From: Onchocerca volvulus
Taxonomy: Eukaryota > Nematoda > Chromadorea > Rhabditida > Onchocercidae
NCBI GenBank assembly: GCA_000499405.2
Contig: HG738140.1
Coordinates: forward strand, 6,494,158-6,558,157
DNA length: 64,000 nucleotides
Direction: 5' to 3'
In this document: positions 34,446 to 48,000 of the stretch, piece by piece
Position numbering within the stretch: the stretch's first letter is position 1
Layout: each line of letters begins with the position of its first letter
Position numbers and translations under genes: made by a program
The notes under the pieces: model-generated
Database searches by the model: none
The model's input: the letters and a program-made list of their open reading frames with translations, nothing else
Told to the model about the DNA's origin: nothing

Positions 34446-37400
34446 AAAAAAAAATTAAATTTGATCTTATTCCGATGAAAATTATTCAACACATGTATGT
34501 CGTTATTGTAATATTGAAATATGCAAAAATTTAAACACCAGTTTCCTTTTTTTTTTGTTTAATTTTTCACAAAAATTTAAATCATTTAAATTTAAAATGC
34601 ATGATTATTTCTTTAAATTCATTTCTTTAATATTTTCTACTTGTTTCTTGCAATTTATTTCTTTCCGGCTAATCTTTGATTTACAAAATTCACATACCAT
34701 TAATTAATTGCTATTATTTTGTCACTCTTTGAAGCCTAGAAAAAATAAATGCTAAGAAATTATTCAATTTATATCTCAAATTCAAGGAAGAAAACACTTT
34801 AATGTATATTAATATTAATTCCATTTCCATTTTCTCATTATCAATTAACACTTTTTTAAAAATTCCATTTCATTCTTTTATTATCGATCAAAGAATTTCT
34901 TTCATCCATTTTTTAAGCCTTTCTCGACTGACATATTCAGTTAACGAATAAAATGAGCCAGACTGATGCCAATTAAAATACTCACTAACTAAAAAAAATA
35001 ATGATTTCCGGCGCTTGCTATAATCTGTAAATAGCAATATTATCACAACGAATACTTTTCACAGCTTTTTTCCTTCAAAAAAAAAAAAAATTTTATTATT
35101 CAAATTTTATTTTAACAATTTCATTTCCATTGTTTAATTATTATTTTAGAATTTCATATTTTTCGTGTTTTATTTAATATCGCCGCTTATTATTTGTTTT
35201 ATCTCTTTTCTTATATATTCTGTAAAATTCTATTTTTTTATTACTATTTTTTTCTTTTTCGAATAGAAATTTACCATTTCGTTTTCATTTTAATTGTTTT
35301 TCATCATATATATATACATATATTTACGCAAAATTGTACAATTTTGGAATTTTTATATTAAAAATTTCATAAGTTTGGGGAAAAAACTTTTTCAACCGAA
35401 AAATTTTATATCGAATAACATGAGTATTTGCAAAATAATGCTAAAAAATTATTACCAACTGACAACACTCTATTCAATTATTAATTTATTTTTTATCTAA
35501 TTGATTATTCCAAATTACTTTCCAATTCTCACTGTTTCAACTATTCCCTTAACTTTTCTGCTCGCATCTAAATTATTTCATCATTAAAGATATAATTTTT
35601 TCCAGCCAATTAATTCAAATTAAATTTCTTTTAGCTATTAAATTAGAATATAATTTTTCTGAATGCTAAATTGCGATATAATTCTTTTTATTTTTTCATG
35701 AAATTAGAAAATTTTTTGACCATTTAATTAAAATATTATTGATTAAAATATGATTGCTATTAATCACTTTATCTGAATACGACTTTTTCTTTCAATTTTT
35801 AAATTAAAATATAATTTCCACCGGCTATTTATAACACGAATGAATGATTAAAATTACTGTAATAAAAAATCAGACGAATGATTTCATTTTATTCACTAAT
35901 TTCATCTATCGTAATTCTGAAAAAAAAAGAAAAAATCAATAAATGGCTTAAAATTATGCTTTCAAGAGCAAACTTCTTTTTCCTTATTTATCAAAAGTTT
36001 TTTTGTAAAAAGTTTAAAAGGATATGGTGAGTTAAGCTTGCAAAATTAGTTCTTTTGCAGCTTAAATTTATTGAATTCAGAAAATTGATCGAGAAAAATG
36101 ATTTATACATTTTCTTTCTATTTTTGATCATTGCAAATTTACAAATTCCTTCAATTTTTCATTCGCCCAATTTTCACTATTTATTCCCGACTATTCTCAA
36201 ATCAATTTTATTTTGTCATATCAACGATGAAAATTATCAATTTTATCATATACCAGAAATGAATTTTCCATTTATATTTTTCGTTCTAAAAAATTTAAAT
36301 TTCATAAATCTTCCTATCTTCATCTTCTTTTTTTGGCATTTATGTTTTTTTTTCTTTTTTTTTTTCAGTTTGCTTCATCATTTCATAAAAATTATACCTC
36401 TTCATTCCTATTTATTTTTTCGTTGTTTATTTAATCGAAAATTTTAAATTTTATTTTGTAATTTAATTTAGTTCTTTTTTTTCGAACTAAAATCATTATT
36501 CGTGAATTTATCGATCATAAATTATAAAATTAGAAACATTTTTATTATATGCGGAAATTTTTTTAATGATTTTCAAAACTTATGATTAAAAATAATAGTT
36601 AGGTATGCATTAAAAAATTGGCAAAATTTGATTTATGATTAACATTGAAGTACTTTAGTGAATGTGGATGATTTCGAAACAATTAGAAATTGTTTATTTG
36701 TAGGTTTCAGAATCAAAAAAATTACTTTTTTAATAAAAGATAAGAATTTGAAATTGATAAAATTGCGCGAATGAGATAACTGATAATCATTTATTGTTTT
36801 AATCATTTTAATTACGAATATTTCTAATTATTTCCCAATAAATACTAAAACTAATTCAAATATATGATAATTTCTAATAGCACTTCTTAATCGGTTTATA
36901 TTACATTTATACTACAGTTGCTAACAATAAAATAGCATTAAAATGATTATCAAAAATGCTCCATAAATCTATTCGTTTAATTTTCCAAACTAAATTTGAA
37001 AAAAAATTTTCTTTGTAATGAAATTTTCAAAAACTGAATTTTCTTTTTATCATTATTAAACTGATTATTTCGAAAGAATAATGAATTTATTTTTGTTTGA
37101 TTTTTGATTCATCATCATTTATTGAAATGTTTATAAACATTTTTGTTGTTTTAGAAACTCATTAGCGATTCATATGACTTTTCTTTTTTTAATCTTGATG
37201 ACGAATAACTTTGGAATTAAGAGGAGGAGAAGAAAGAAAAAAGTTTTCTAAACTTAAAATAAATCATTCTATTTTTAGTAGATGTTCGAAAATTGATTTT
37301 TTTAAAATGAATTTTAATAGCAACCTTTTTTCTTTTTCCTAATAAAATTATATGAAAAATGTTCGTTCTTATGACAAATGTATTAAATGAAGGATATAAA

Positions 37401-37552
37401 ATTGGAAATTTGACAATTTATAAATAAAATTAATAATTTTTCTTTATTTTTTTATTAAAAAATTCCTAGTCTTCCCCTTTTTTTCTTCATTTTTTTTTAA
37501 GTTTCGCTTTTCATCATTTTTCATTCCGCTCAAAATTGTTTTTCAATTAAAG

Positions 37553-37648
37553 TAAGAGGTATTTCTTCTTATTACTCATACATTTTTCATCCTTTTTTTT
37601 TTTCAGGAAAGAATTTAAATAAATGAGTAATAAGAAGTTGTACCTTTA
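37553..37648. repeat. Inverted repeat / hairpin
   Basis: CTTCTTATTACTCAT (37565-37579) is the exact complement of ATGAGTAATAAGAAG (37623-37637). Imperfect pairing continues outward to AGAGGT/ACCTTT. Confidence 0.75.
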
Positions 37649-39820
37649 CAGCTTTAAAAATACCTTCAGAGTAGTTTTTCGTTTTTATTTCCAATAACAA
37701 AAATTGAAGTAATTTAATATTATTCAATTTTTGTTCTTGAAATATTAGTGATTGGATTCCTACCGTATCATAAGAATTAGATTGTTACCGTATAATATCT
37801 AAATTATAATGCCGTAGCATAGACGTGCATTCTGTTACTGTACAATGAAAAAAATTTACTTTGTTGGATTTTTCATTCAATTTCAGTATTTGATCATATT
37901 TCACTCGATAGTATTTGTCGATTTAACTATGATCAATTATTAAAATTAAGTATTATTAAGTATCAGTTTAATGAAGATATTATCTTAGACTGAAAATGAT
38001 AACTATTTTATGCTTTTTTTTACTTTTTATTTCTTTTCCTTTCTTCCTTCAAGCATAATCTCGAGAAATTATCTTAGGATTTTTCGAGAGCAAACTAAAA
38101 CAAGTTTTCTTTATCTTATTTCTTTCAAAATAAAATTTTTGAGACGTTTTTTTGGAAGAAATAAATTAAAATTGAACTTTTCAAAATAATAATTTTGATG
38201 GATTTTTTGTAAATTTCAATAATTATGATATTGAAAATTACAAACTTCATAGAACTTCTGGTAATGGATTTTGCTGTATTTAGCATACTTTGTAATAGAC
38301 TTAAATATATTATCGAAATGATTTCATTCGAAATCTGAATTCGAATTTGAAATTTAAAATAGAAATTCTGAAGATGTTATAGTTCATCTCATAAATTATT
38401 ACCACTCGCATATTGTAAGTAAAATTATCTTGAACCGTTTTCCTAATTCACTTGTAGAATATTCGCTTTAGTTAATTTCAATATCACAGATAAATTACTA
38501 TCTGAATTAAATTAAGTCATTCTTTTTTTTGTCAAACATTTTACTTTTGTCGAATATATATGTTTTTTAATATTGTCTTAAATTCGAATTTACAAAATTC
38601 GAAATTTCGAACTACATTTTTTCAATTCTCTTTTTTTTTAAAAAAAAATAGTTATTGCCAATAATTCATAGGGAAAAGTTTTGAATATTTAAAAATTAAT
38701 GGCAATGAAATACAACGAATAATGTATACAAAATTGCTAATAGTATTCCATCTATAAAAATCCCGTATAATTTTAATTAAAAATAGAAAATTCTAAAACT
38801 GGATATTTTTAGATGATATTTGATAACTTTTAAGTATATTCAAAACGTTTTTAAATATTTTAAGCTATGCTACGTTGTGCAGATTAATATTTCAATTAAT
38901 TTCATTTCCATTACATAAATTTTTCAGATGAAGTCTTTGCTACCTTTTTTCATCAAAAATTATAATAAATGAGTGGTAATTCCAATTTAAATTTTCATCC
39001 ACCATATTATTTGCATAACTTAGCAAATTCAATCACTAAATTATTGATCTTTAATTGAGAATCATCTTTGTTTATTTGTGTTAATGACAAAAATAAATGT
39101 GAATTCAAGTATCAATAATGATAAATGAAATAATAAAAATTAGTCCATTTTTTATTTTTATCGATTTTGCGAATTTAAGTTATATTAATTTCACCGAAAA
39201 ATTGAAGAAGAATGACAAATACAATAGAAAAGAAGAAAAATTAACAAAATTTCATGAATGAAAATAAGACAAATGAAGTAAAATTAGGAAAAATAAAGTG
39301 AATGAAAAATAAAAAGCGAAAATTTTTGATATTATATTTTTTACAAATAAAATTACTTCTAATAAATGGAAACTGATTATAAATTACTTTACAATGTTTA
39401 ACACATGTATGGGAACAGCTGAGTTATTTATTAGATTTAACTTTAATAATAGATAATTTTAGTTTTAGAAATCAGTTATTAAATTTATATTTGATAATTT
39501 AAATATCAGTATAATAGAGTTTTTTTGACAATCAGTGAAGTGAAAAAAAAAGTGTTAATTTCCTTTTCAAGCATTGATTTTATTAAATTTCCAGAAAAAA
39601 AAAAAAGAAAATATTTTTTCGCATTGTGTGAAATAAATAAATATCAGGAAAAATTTCATAGGAAAAAATGAAAAATGTCAAATAAATTGGGCAAACAAAT
39701 GTAAAGATTTAGAAAAAAGATTTCGAAAAAGATTATTTATAACAAATGATTTAGATAAAAAAGACTATAAAATATTTGAAATTAATCAAAAAATTTTTCT
39801 TTAAGAAAATAAAATATGAA

Positions 39821-40037
39821 AATTTCCATGCAAATTTACAAATTTACTGAATAAATTATTATTTCGTTACATTTTTTCTCGTTCTTTTTCAGTTCAATAA
39901 CTTATTCAACGTTACCTTTCAGAATATTATTTCATCTTTCAGTTTTTCCATTTTTTTAATTGGCTTTTTCCTGTCAACGTCAAAAAAAGGAATTTCCATA
40001 CAACTTTATAAATTTACTGAATAAATTATTATTTCGT
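39821..40037 (+). repeat. Direct repeat, ~47 bp, spaced 170 bp
   Basis: AATTTCCAT(G/A)CAA..TTTA followed by ACAAATTTACTGAATAAATT-type sequence occurs at 39821-39867 and 39991-40037. The last ~30 bp are identical. Confidence 0.8.
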
Positions 40038-40369
40038 CAAAAAAAAAAGAAGGAATGAGCAAAAAATTTATGCTAAAAAAATTCTTCCTTATATTTTATG
40101 CTATTTTTGGCTGATAAAAAATATGTAATTAACTATTTTCTCCTTTTAACTCTCTTTCTTCTTAATGGAAAATTAAAAATTAAAATTTTTTATTCTTTTG
40201 CGAAAAAAGGAAATTAATTTCCAGTTTTGCGTCAATGTTTTTAAGAGATAAAATAAAATGAACGACTGAAAGCTAAACGAAAACATTATGTACAATTTAA
40301 TAATTTCGCGTGTAACGTGTATGTTTTCGTAAAAATTTCATCTTATGAATGGCTTTTTAAAATTTAGTT

Positions 40370-40640
40370 AATATATTATTAAATTTAATTCATTAATTTA
40401 TTATGGAATTTAATTCAACGATTACTGTATGTAAGTACATAACTTTTTAATATATAGTAAACATTTTATTAGTAAATATTTCAAAGTTAGTAAATCCATT
40501 ATTAAATTCAATTTAAATAATTGCATGTGTAAGTGTACAATTTTTATCAATGTATTAATGGACAATTTTATTAATAAGTATCTTCAAACTGATTAATATA
40601 TGTATTGAATTGTATGGATTTAACTTAAATAATGCCATTT
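40370..40640 (+). repeat. Diverged tandem repeat, ~100-110 bp unit
   Basis: ATTAAATTCAATTTAAATAATTGC-like blocks are followed by GTAAGTRTACA at 40431 and 40529. A partial third copy lies near 40605-40630. Confidence 0.5.
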
Positions 40641-41706
40641 TTCCATTTCATTCCCTTTTTCTTTTTTTTTTTTTTTAAATCCTAAAAAGAAATTTTGCAG
40701 AAATTTTTGCAATTTCATTCTGCTTGCATTCTTGTTTTTTGTTCATTTTAATCTCATATTTAAATTTTATCAATAGATTTTCTTTCAATTCTTTAGTATA
40801 TTTGAATAGCAGAATTAGCCTAGCATAATAGATCTCTTGCAAATAAGTCTAATACCTTTAAGTCCAGCTTTAATGCTTCGATGATTTCTTTAATAATTGA
40901 CAAATCGAAATTTTGAAAAAAAAAAAATGCATAAGAAAAGATTATTAAAAATTCTTTCTATTACCTCATCTTTTAATGTATGTATCTATCAAATTCAAAC
41001 TTAATTGCAAATTTTCACATTTTATGCATTTTTTTTTCTTATCAATAGCGAAAATGACAATAAAGAGAATAATTTCGGAAAATTTCAAATAATTTTCATT
41101 TTCTAAATAGTTCATGAAAAAGAAGAGCAAAAAAAAAAAAAGAAAAAATTAATAATAGTTGCAGAAATGATGAATAATCTTTTTAAATTTATAAAAGACC
41201 TATGTTTATGACAAAAAAAAAAAAACGAAAAATATTCGTCATTTTCATTTTTTTTTTTCATTTTGCTATTTATTTAAAACAAAAAATAGAAGTAAAATTT
41301 AACAATTTCATTAACGATTAATAACTATTAATCATAAAATAAACTTGAAATACTGCGATAAGAAAACTGGATAAAAAATAAAAATTGCTTTTTGTGATTT
41401 TTTTCGCAAAAAAAGAGAGTTGCGAAAAAAGTATTTGCGTCTTAGCGAAAGTTTTAGAGCCATCGAAAATGGATAGATGTATAATTATAGCTAATTCTCT
41501 TTTCTTTTTTTTTTCCCTAAACAAAAACAAAAAACCAGAAAAAAAACAAAAAAAAAGACGGAAAAAGTTTATTACAGTTTATTACATTTCTTTGTTCAGA
41601 AAAAAAAATGGAAAAGAAAAGTGAAAAAAAGGAAGGAATAAAATTTAAGCACAGCAGCTTTTAATTTGATAAATTCAAGGGCATTTTTCCTCCTTGTTTT
41701 CTTACT

Positions 41707-41757
41707 TGTCATTTGTCATCTGTCGCCTATCATTTATCATTTGTCATACGTCATCAA
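41707..41757 (+). repeat. (TCATTTG)n heptamer run
   Basis: GTCATTTGTCATCTGTCGCC and further TCATTTATCATTTGTCAT copies, about seven diverged units. Confidence 0.75.
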
Positions 41758-41935
41758 ACCTCGATTTTTCGTCGAAATAACAATTTGAGAACAAACACCT
41801 GTAGAAAAGCTGAATTGATGATGATGAAAAGGAATAATTAGGGATAGCATTGGATGGTTTTCGAATATTTCAAATTACATTGTCAGGTCGGAATTTGAAT
41901 TTTTTCTTTTGACAGGTTTTCGACAGATGTGAGAT

Positions 41936-41975
41936 GCATGCATGCATGCATGATATACATGAATGCATGCATGGA
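41936..41975. repeat. (ATGC)n palindromic microsatellite
   Basis: GATGCATGCATGCATGCATG with a second ATGCATGC cluster after a short break. It is self-complementary and so can form cruciforms. Confidence 0.9.
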
Positions 41976-43507
41976 TGTTAGAGCAAAATTGAGGAGAATA
42001 GATAGAAATGTAAATCATTATTTCTTCATTTTCCCAAGGTTTAATTTCCGAAATTTTCTTTTTTTACTCATCTTCCTTCTTCTTTCTCCTTTTTTCTTTC
42101 TTCAACTTTCTTTTTTCAATTTCCGTTCATAAACTTTAAAAAATTCCAATTTGTTCAGAACTTTTTTTCTGCATATTTCGATACTATTCTTTACCATTTT
42201 TAGTTTACTGTCATTTTAGAGTTATCTTAGATGATAACTTCATCGAATTTTCCACTTTCATTATTGTTATCAGTATTAAAATTACTATTGTTGCTTTCAT
42301 CCTTATCATCATGATATTTGATTGATTAATTGATGATAATGAGTTAAACGATCGATTAATTTCTTTTAGTTCAATTTGATTTATTTTAGTTTGATTAAAC
42401 CACTTTGACTGTGTAAAATTAGCTTTAATTTTTAAATTTCAATCTTTTTCTAGCTCACTATCATTGGTAATGATGTTTGATCGATTGATTGTTTAATGAT
42501 AGTAAGTTGAGTGGTTGATTGGTTTATAAATTTTTCATCATTTTCATTTATCTATTAAATAATTCAATAATTGTAGCAAATAAACCGTAAATATACCATA
42601 AAATATTAACGAATTTCTTTCTTTACTAAATTTCATTGTTTCTAATTTATCCTAAATTGACGAGAAAATTTCCGTTACAAATAGACATTCCTTTTCCAAG
42701 TTTACTTCGCCAAAATTCTTTTAACATTGAAAGTTTTCCCATTGCCTTCGATTATCCAATTATGTTTCCATCGACCTCGACCTATTATCGATTGAGGAAA
42801 GAGTTAAAATGATTTTGAAAACGCAATGATCGATAAATAAATATATTAGATGGTCCAAAATGAGATATTTCAATTACCTTCTAATAGTTTAAACTAATCG
42901 CTTCATTCGTTTGGACAAGGTCACAAAAATTATTTATATTTTTTTTTTGCCTGTTTACAAACAAGATGTTTTAAGAAATTTTTAGATTTTTTTTTTGATT
43001 TTTCTGAGAAAACAAAAAATAATCCTTTTTATTCTAAAATATTTTAAAATTTATTTTAATTTTTCGCGTAATCCTTTTTGTAAGAGTCAATTCTCCAGGG
43101 TTTCAAATAATCAAATATCCTTGTTTCCTTTTTAAATTTTCCAATTTCAAAATTTTCAGTTTAAAAATATATTTCTAGCCAAAAATCTATCATAAAACAA
43201 CTAAGCAAGATCAATTGAATTACTTTGTTTTTCATTTTTTTCTATAACGAGTATCTAAGATGAAAAAAATTTTTTTACGATCTCAAAAATTTGTACGATA
43301 AATTGATTTAAGAGGAAAGGAAAAAAAAAAGAAAATAAATTAATATCATTTTCCATATTTATATTTTTCTTGGATAAAATAATTTCAAAAGTTCTAATTT
43401 GAGATGATTTTTTATTCTTTTTATTGGTTGAAAAACACTCTATCATCATCAATTTTTCTAATCGACAAATTCATTTTAACGAATGATTAATTTGTTCACT
43501 ATCTTAT

Positions 43508-43530
43508 TTGCGACGAAACCTGCGTCGCAA
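43508..43530. repeat. Perfect CpG-containing hairpin
   Basis: TTGCGACG and CGTCGCAA are exact complements around a 7-nt loop, AAACCTG. GC-rich perfect stems are rare in this AT-rich DNA. It is followed by ACGAATAATGTACGTGATT. Function unknown. Confidence 0.8.
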
Positions 43531-43694
43531 CGAATAATGTACGTGATTTCTATAGTTTTACTTTTACTTGTTTTCCACTCAAATTCGATTTTAGAAGATC
43601 TTTCCATAGAAACAGATATAAAATATTTGAAGTGGAAAAAAAATTAATTTTAATGCTAGGATCAGAAATAATGAGCAATCAATAAATTAACGGA

Positions 43695-44335
43695 AGTTGA
43701 AATAATTTAATTTCCAATTTATGACTAATTTAATGATTTAGGATGCAATAAAGTGATAAAATAAGATAAATAAAGTAAACACTGACTAAAAATAGAAAGA
43801 ATGACAAAAATGATTTAAGAAGGAATTAATTGACATTTGCATAATATTATTTTCTTATTCCATTTTTAGAAATCTCAGTAAATTAACTGAAGTTCTATTC
43901 TATCTTAGAAATAATATAATTCTTAATTTCTGATTAAATTTAAAAAAATGAAGTAGAAGCAAAAATAAACGATGATGAAAGGAGGATAGTTGAAATGTTT
44001 GAAGAGACGAATCATGCGACTGATTCATTGTTATTGAAGTTAACTTTTTTCTTTTTAACTTTTTCAAACTTTTTTTTTCGTTTAAACAATAATTTGCTAT
44101 CATTCTGTAAATATTTATTTAATAATTATATTAATTATTAATTTAAGCATTCATTTGATTTGCAAATTTGAAAACGAAGAAAACAGTACTATAATTAATT
44201 AATAATAGCATTTATGATTAGAAACTTCATATATGCAAACTAGCACAGCGCTACTAATGATAGCAAATAGAAGTTTTTTTTTTTTTTTTTTTTTTTTCGA
44301 AAAAAGATAGCAATTCTCAGAATCATTGATCTTTT
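43695..44335 (+). repeat. Long direct repeat, copy 1
   Basis: About 640 bp, similar to copy 2 at 46830-47430 along its length. The shared core includes TTGACATTTGCATAATATTA, AGGAGGATAGTTGAAATGTT and GAAGAGACGAATCAT. Inside, both copies hold the same open frame: VEAKINDDERRIVEMFEET in this copy, with TNHATDSLLLKLT after it. Length differences within the frame are a multiple of three (15 nt). The last part has extra poly-T. It is not a recognised transposon; terminal repeats were not found. Confidence 0.8.
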
Positions 44336-45048
44336 TAAAATAATTTTTTAAAATTTTTTCCAAAATCAAAATATATGCGAAATTTTGATTAATTTCCGTA
44401 TGATTTTAATTCAAAAAAAAAAAAAAAAAGTAATTGAAAATATGTAAAAGCAACAGAATTTCTTCTTTAAATCTTTTTTTTCTTTTTTTTTTTTTAAAAA
44501 ATTGTAACATAACTTTTTTCTTTTCAAAACTTTTTTTTTTTCTTTAACATACGAAATCTTTTCACTAATTCTCATTTTTCTGCATTTTATTATTTTTTCC
44601 TTGCAATTATCTGAAAAAAATTTAAACGCAAAAAAAGGAAACTTTCTTCTTTACTTCGCTTCATTCTTTTTTCAGAAGATATCATTTGAAAGAAAGCAAA
44701 AAAAAAAGTTTTTCTTTTTTTGTTCATAAATTTCACTAGAGATAAGATACTTCGTGGCTTTTTTTTTTCTTTCTCCGAAATTTCCCATTTATTTTCAGCC
44801 GAGAATTTTTCATTCTTTTTCACTTCCATTAATTAGTCCATTAATTTCCACTTCTGCTGATTAATCTATTAATTTAAGTATTATAATCGTTCCGTTAATG
44901 TGTTTTGAGTTAAGAATTTAATGGGAAAAGTTTGGAGAAATTTTTCGAAATATTTTAGAATCATCGAACAATATCAATCTATTATTCTTGTATTTTACCG
45001 GAAATCTTACTTTGGGAGAATTTTCGATTAAAATATCGATAATAGATC

Positions 45049-45085
45049 AGCGCTTATTGTAAAACGCAAATACGACAATTGCGCT
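45049..45085 (+). promoter_or_regulatory. Stem-loop in the presumed 5' UTR of the GoLoco gene
   Basis: AGCGCTTATTGT (45049-45060) pairs with ACAATTGCGCT (45075-45085), with one bulge and a 14-nt loop. It lies 6 nt before the ATG at 45092. An AATAGATCAG just before it could be a trans-splice acceptor, in which case the stem would open the mRNA. Function is inferred. Confidence 0.35.
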
Positions 45086-45091
45086 CGATAA

Positions 45092-48000
45092 ATGGAGAAT
45101 TCTCGATTAGCTAATGCTACGATTAATTCATCAACTGTTGTGATGTTTCGTCGACCGATTGGTCATTTTCATCGTAAAACGACCAAAGATTTTTTGCATC
45201 ATTTAAATGCTTCAAAATTTAACAGGTAATTTAATTAAAAAATTGATCTGTATATCTGAGTAGTCTATATCAATTATCGATATATCGATTTAAATTAATT
45301 TAAAAAATGAAATCGAATAATGGTTCTATTTTGAAAATGAAAATCTTCAATCTTTTCCATCAACAGAAAATTTCAAATTTTTAAAGCAATCTTTTCTTCT
45401 TAACTTATAAGCATGCATGATTAGAATGAAATTTATTGTAATCTTTTAATAATTTTTTCTGTTTTTAAGTTTAATTAATTGAGTTAATTATCAATTAGGT
45501 TGAAGATCAATGGCAATAATATGTCGAATTTTACTGCCGTCAATTATTTTCGATAAAATCATCATCATGAATCATCATCATTAGTCATATTCATCAATAA
45601 TATTTGACGAAAAATTGATTTGTTGTCAATTTTTTATCACTCAATAAATCGCTTCTCGGAAGTTTTATAAGAAATGATTAAACTGATATTGATTAAAAAA
45701 AAATATTACTCGTAAAAATAGTGATATTACTCGTAAGAATAATGATCCCTAAAATTGAAAATAGTTCAAAAATAAATATGAAATAATAACAATTCTTTGT
45801 AGTTGATAATCTAAAAATTGAGTAAATTTGGATTGCGAATCAATTTAATTAATGTAAATTTGATCACAATTTTAATTTAATTAAGAAAATTTTGAAGCTA
45901 TCTTTTCTTCTTAATTTTTCTTAGCATGCATGATTAAAATAGAATTCATTGTAATCTTTCAACAATTCGTTTCATTTTTTTTTTAAAGTTAAATTAATTA
46001 GATTAATTATCGACGTTAGGAATTCAGTAAGTATGCTATGAATAAAATGTGAAAAGAAAAGAAATTATAAAAAAATAAAATTAATTAAGAGAAAATAAGA
46101 AGTAGTAATTGTAATAATTTATCGTGATTTTTCATTTAATTACTGTAGATTTATTTCTTCTTTGTGTTTCTTCTAATTTTAACTTATTTCAAAAGAAATT
46201 TTTTTTAATCCTATAAATCTATACAGGTCCATTGTCTTGAGGAAAATACCGTATCTTCTTTCACGCTATTAGTTAAATGAAGAAAAACAAATTTTATTAC
46301 TAATCGATAAATTAAGATCAGCTGATACCGTATCTTTTTTCATTTTTTCTTAGCTAAAAAAAAAATAGAATTTTCTCATTATTTGTTATTTTGCTATGAT
46401 AAATTAAAGATATGAAAGCGATCGCATTAATATCAATTAAGTGATCGTATCAATGAAGGTAATTGATAATATTTTACTATCATACTGTAATAATAACGGC
46501 ATTTAAAGACTGTACAATTTTGTTAGTATACTGTAGCGAATATTATTATTAACATTTTTTTTTAGCATCAGTAATTTTCGATAATAATTTCATGAATTTA
46601 TTATATTGTATTCCTCTTCTTTATTTTTCTTCTTCAAAATAGTTCTAGAATTTTAATTAATTTTAATTGATGCTAATTTCTTCCTTTCCATTTTGATTTT
46701 CAATTTTTTCGGCTATCATTTTTGAGCATCTCTATTATTATTTTGAAAAACAAAAAAGAAAAAAGTAAGAAAAAGGTTAAATTTTGATTAAAAATATCAG
46801 TTGCTACTGTGCTGAGACAAAATGATAAAAGAAGATTGAAATACTTTTATTTCCAAATTGGAATTAAATTAGCAACAGTTTGCAATACAATTAACGGAAA
46901 AAATGAACATTGGCCAAAAATAGAAAGAATGGAGAAAAGAGAAATACAAATAACTTTGAGAGAAATAAGTTGACATTTGCATAATATTATTCCTTTATTC
47001 TATTTTGAGAAATCTTGATAAATTAACTTCAGTTCTGTTCTATCTTGGAAATAATGTAATTTTTAAATTTTTGATTAAATTAAAAGAAAAAAAAATGAGT
47101 TGGAGGCAAAAATAAACGATAGTAAGAGGAGGATAGTTGAAATGTTTGAAGAGACGAATCATCCAACTGATTCATTGCTATTGAAGTTAACTTTTTCAAA
47201 CTTTTTTTTTCGTTTAAACAATAATTTGCTATTATTTTTTATTATTATACTTGTTAATTTAAGCATTCATTTGATTTGCAAATTTTGGAAGCAAAAAAAC
47301 AGTGCTATAATTAATTGATATTAAAATTTATGGCTAAAAACATTTATATTTGCATAATATAATGTAAAATGAAGACAATTATTATTTATTTTTTTGAAAA
47401 AGATTGCAATTCCTAGAATCATTGATTTTTCAAGTCCAAATACATCCAATTTTACATCTGATGTCAGCAATTGAAAATGAGCGAAAGTAACGAAATTTTT
47501 TTGTTCAGATCGTTTTTCGTTTTCTTTTTTTTTAAAATTATAATATAATTTATAGCTTAGAGAAGATGGAACTTTTTTACAAATATTTTTGCTTACAAAT
47601 AAATGATAAAACTTTGATATACTGATAAAGAAATTAATGCTATCTTATTTGTATGAATTGTTCATTTTTATAGAAAATAATTTAATTTTTCGGCGAATGT
47701 TTACAATAACTTATAAAGAATGAAAATAAAAAATCCTTAAAAAATGAAATCAATGATGTTATTTTGTATGATGGACAAAGATGAATTAAATGAACTCAGT
47801 TTTAGTAGAATTATTTTAAAAATTCAATTTTTTTTTTATTAATTTATATGAACATGTTAATTTTTCTCAAATTCTTCTGGAAAATTTTGTTAAAAATTTG
47901 AAAAGTTTTGAAACGATCAATCAATAACGAAGCATTTCTTTCTATATAATTGAATATATCTATGAATGTCAATGGGCAATTAATGTCAATTTTTTGTCTA

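Larger units (their letters stand above)
34446..43694. other. AT-rich intergenic DNA with small repeats
   Basis: No convincing gene. It holds a hairpin at 37.55-37.65 kb, a direct repeat at 39.8-40.0 kb, a ~100-bp tandem at 40.4-40.6 kb, a TCATTTG heptamer run, an ATGC run, and a ~60-bp direct duplication at 42305-42362 and 42459-42526. The 129-codon frame at 36061-36447 follows a good TTCTTTTGCAG acceptor but is dominated by Phe/Ile/Leu and a poly-T run. Confidence 0.5.

Noticed and set aside
36061..36447. 129-codon + frame after a good TTCTTTTGCAG acceptor
   Set aside because: It is dominated by Phe/Ile/Leu and crosses a poly-T run. Its length is explained by T-rich composition, and no donor or partner exon supports it.
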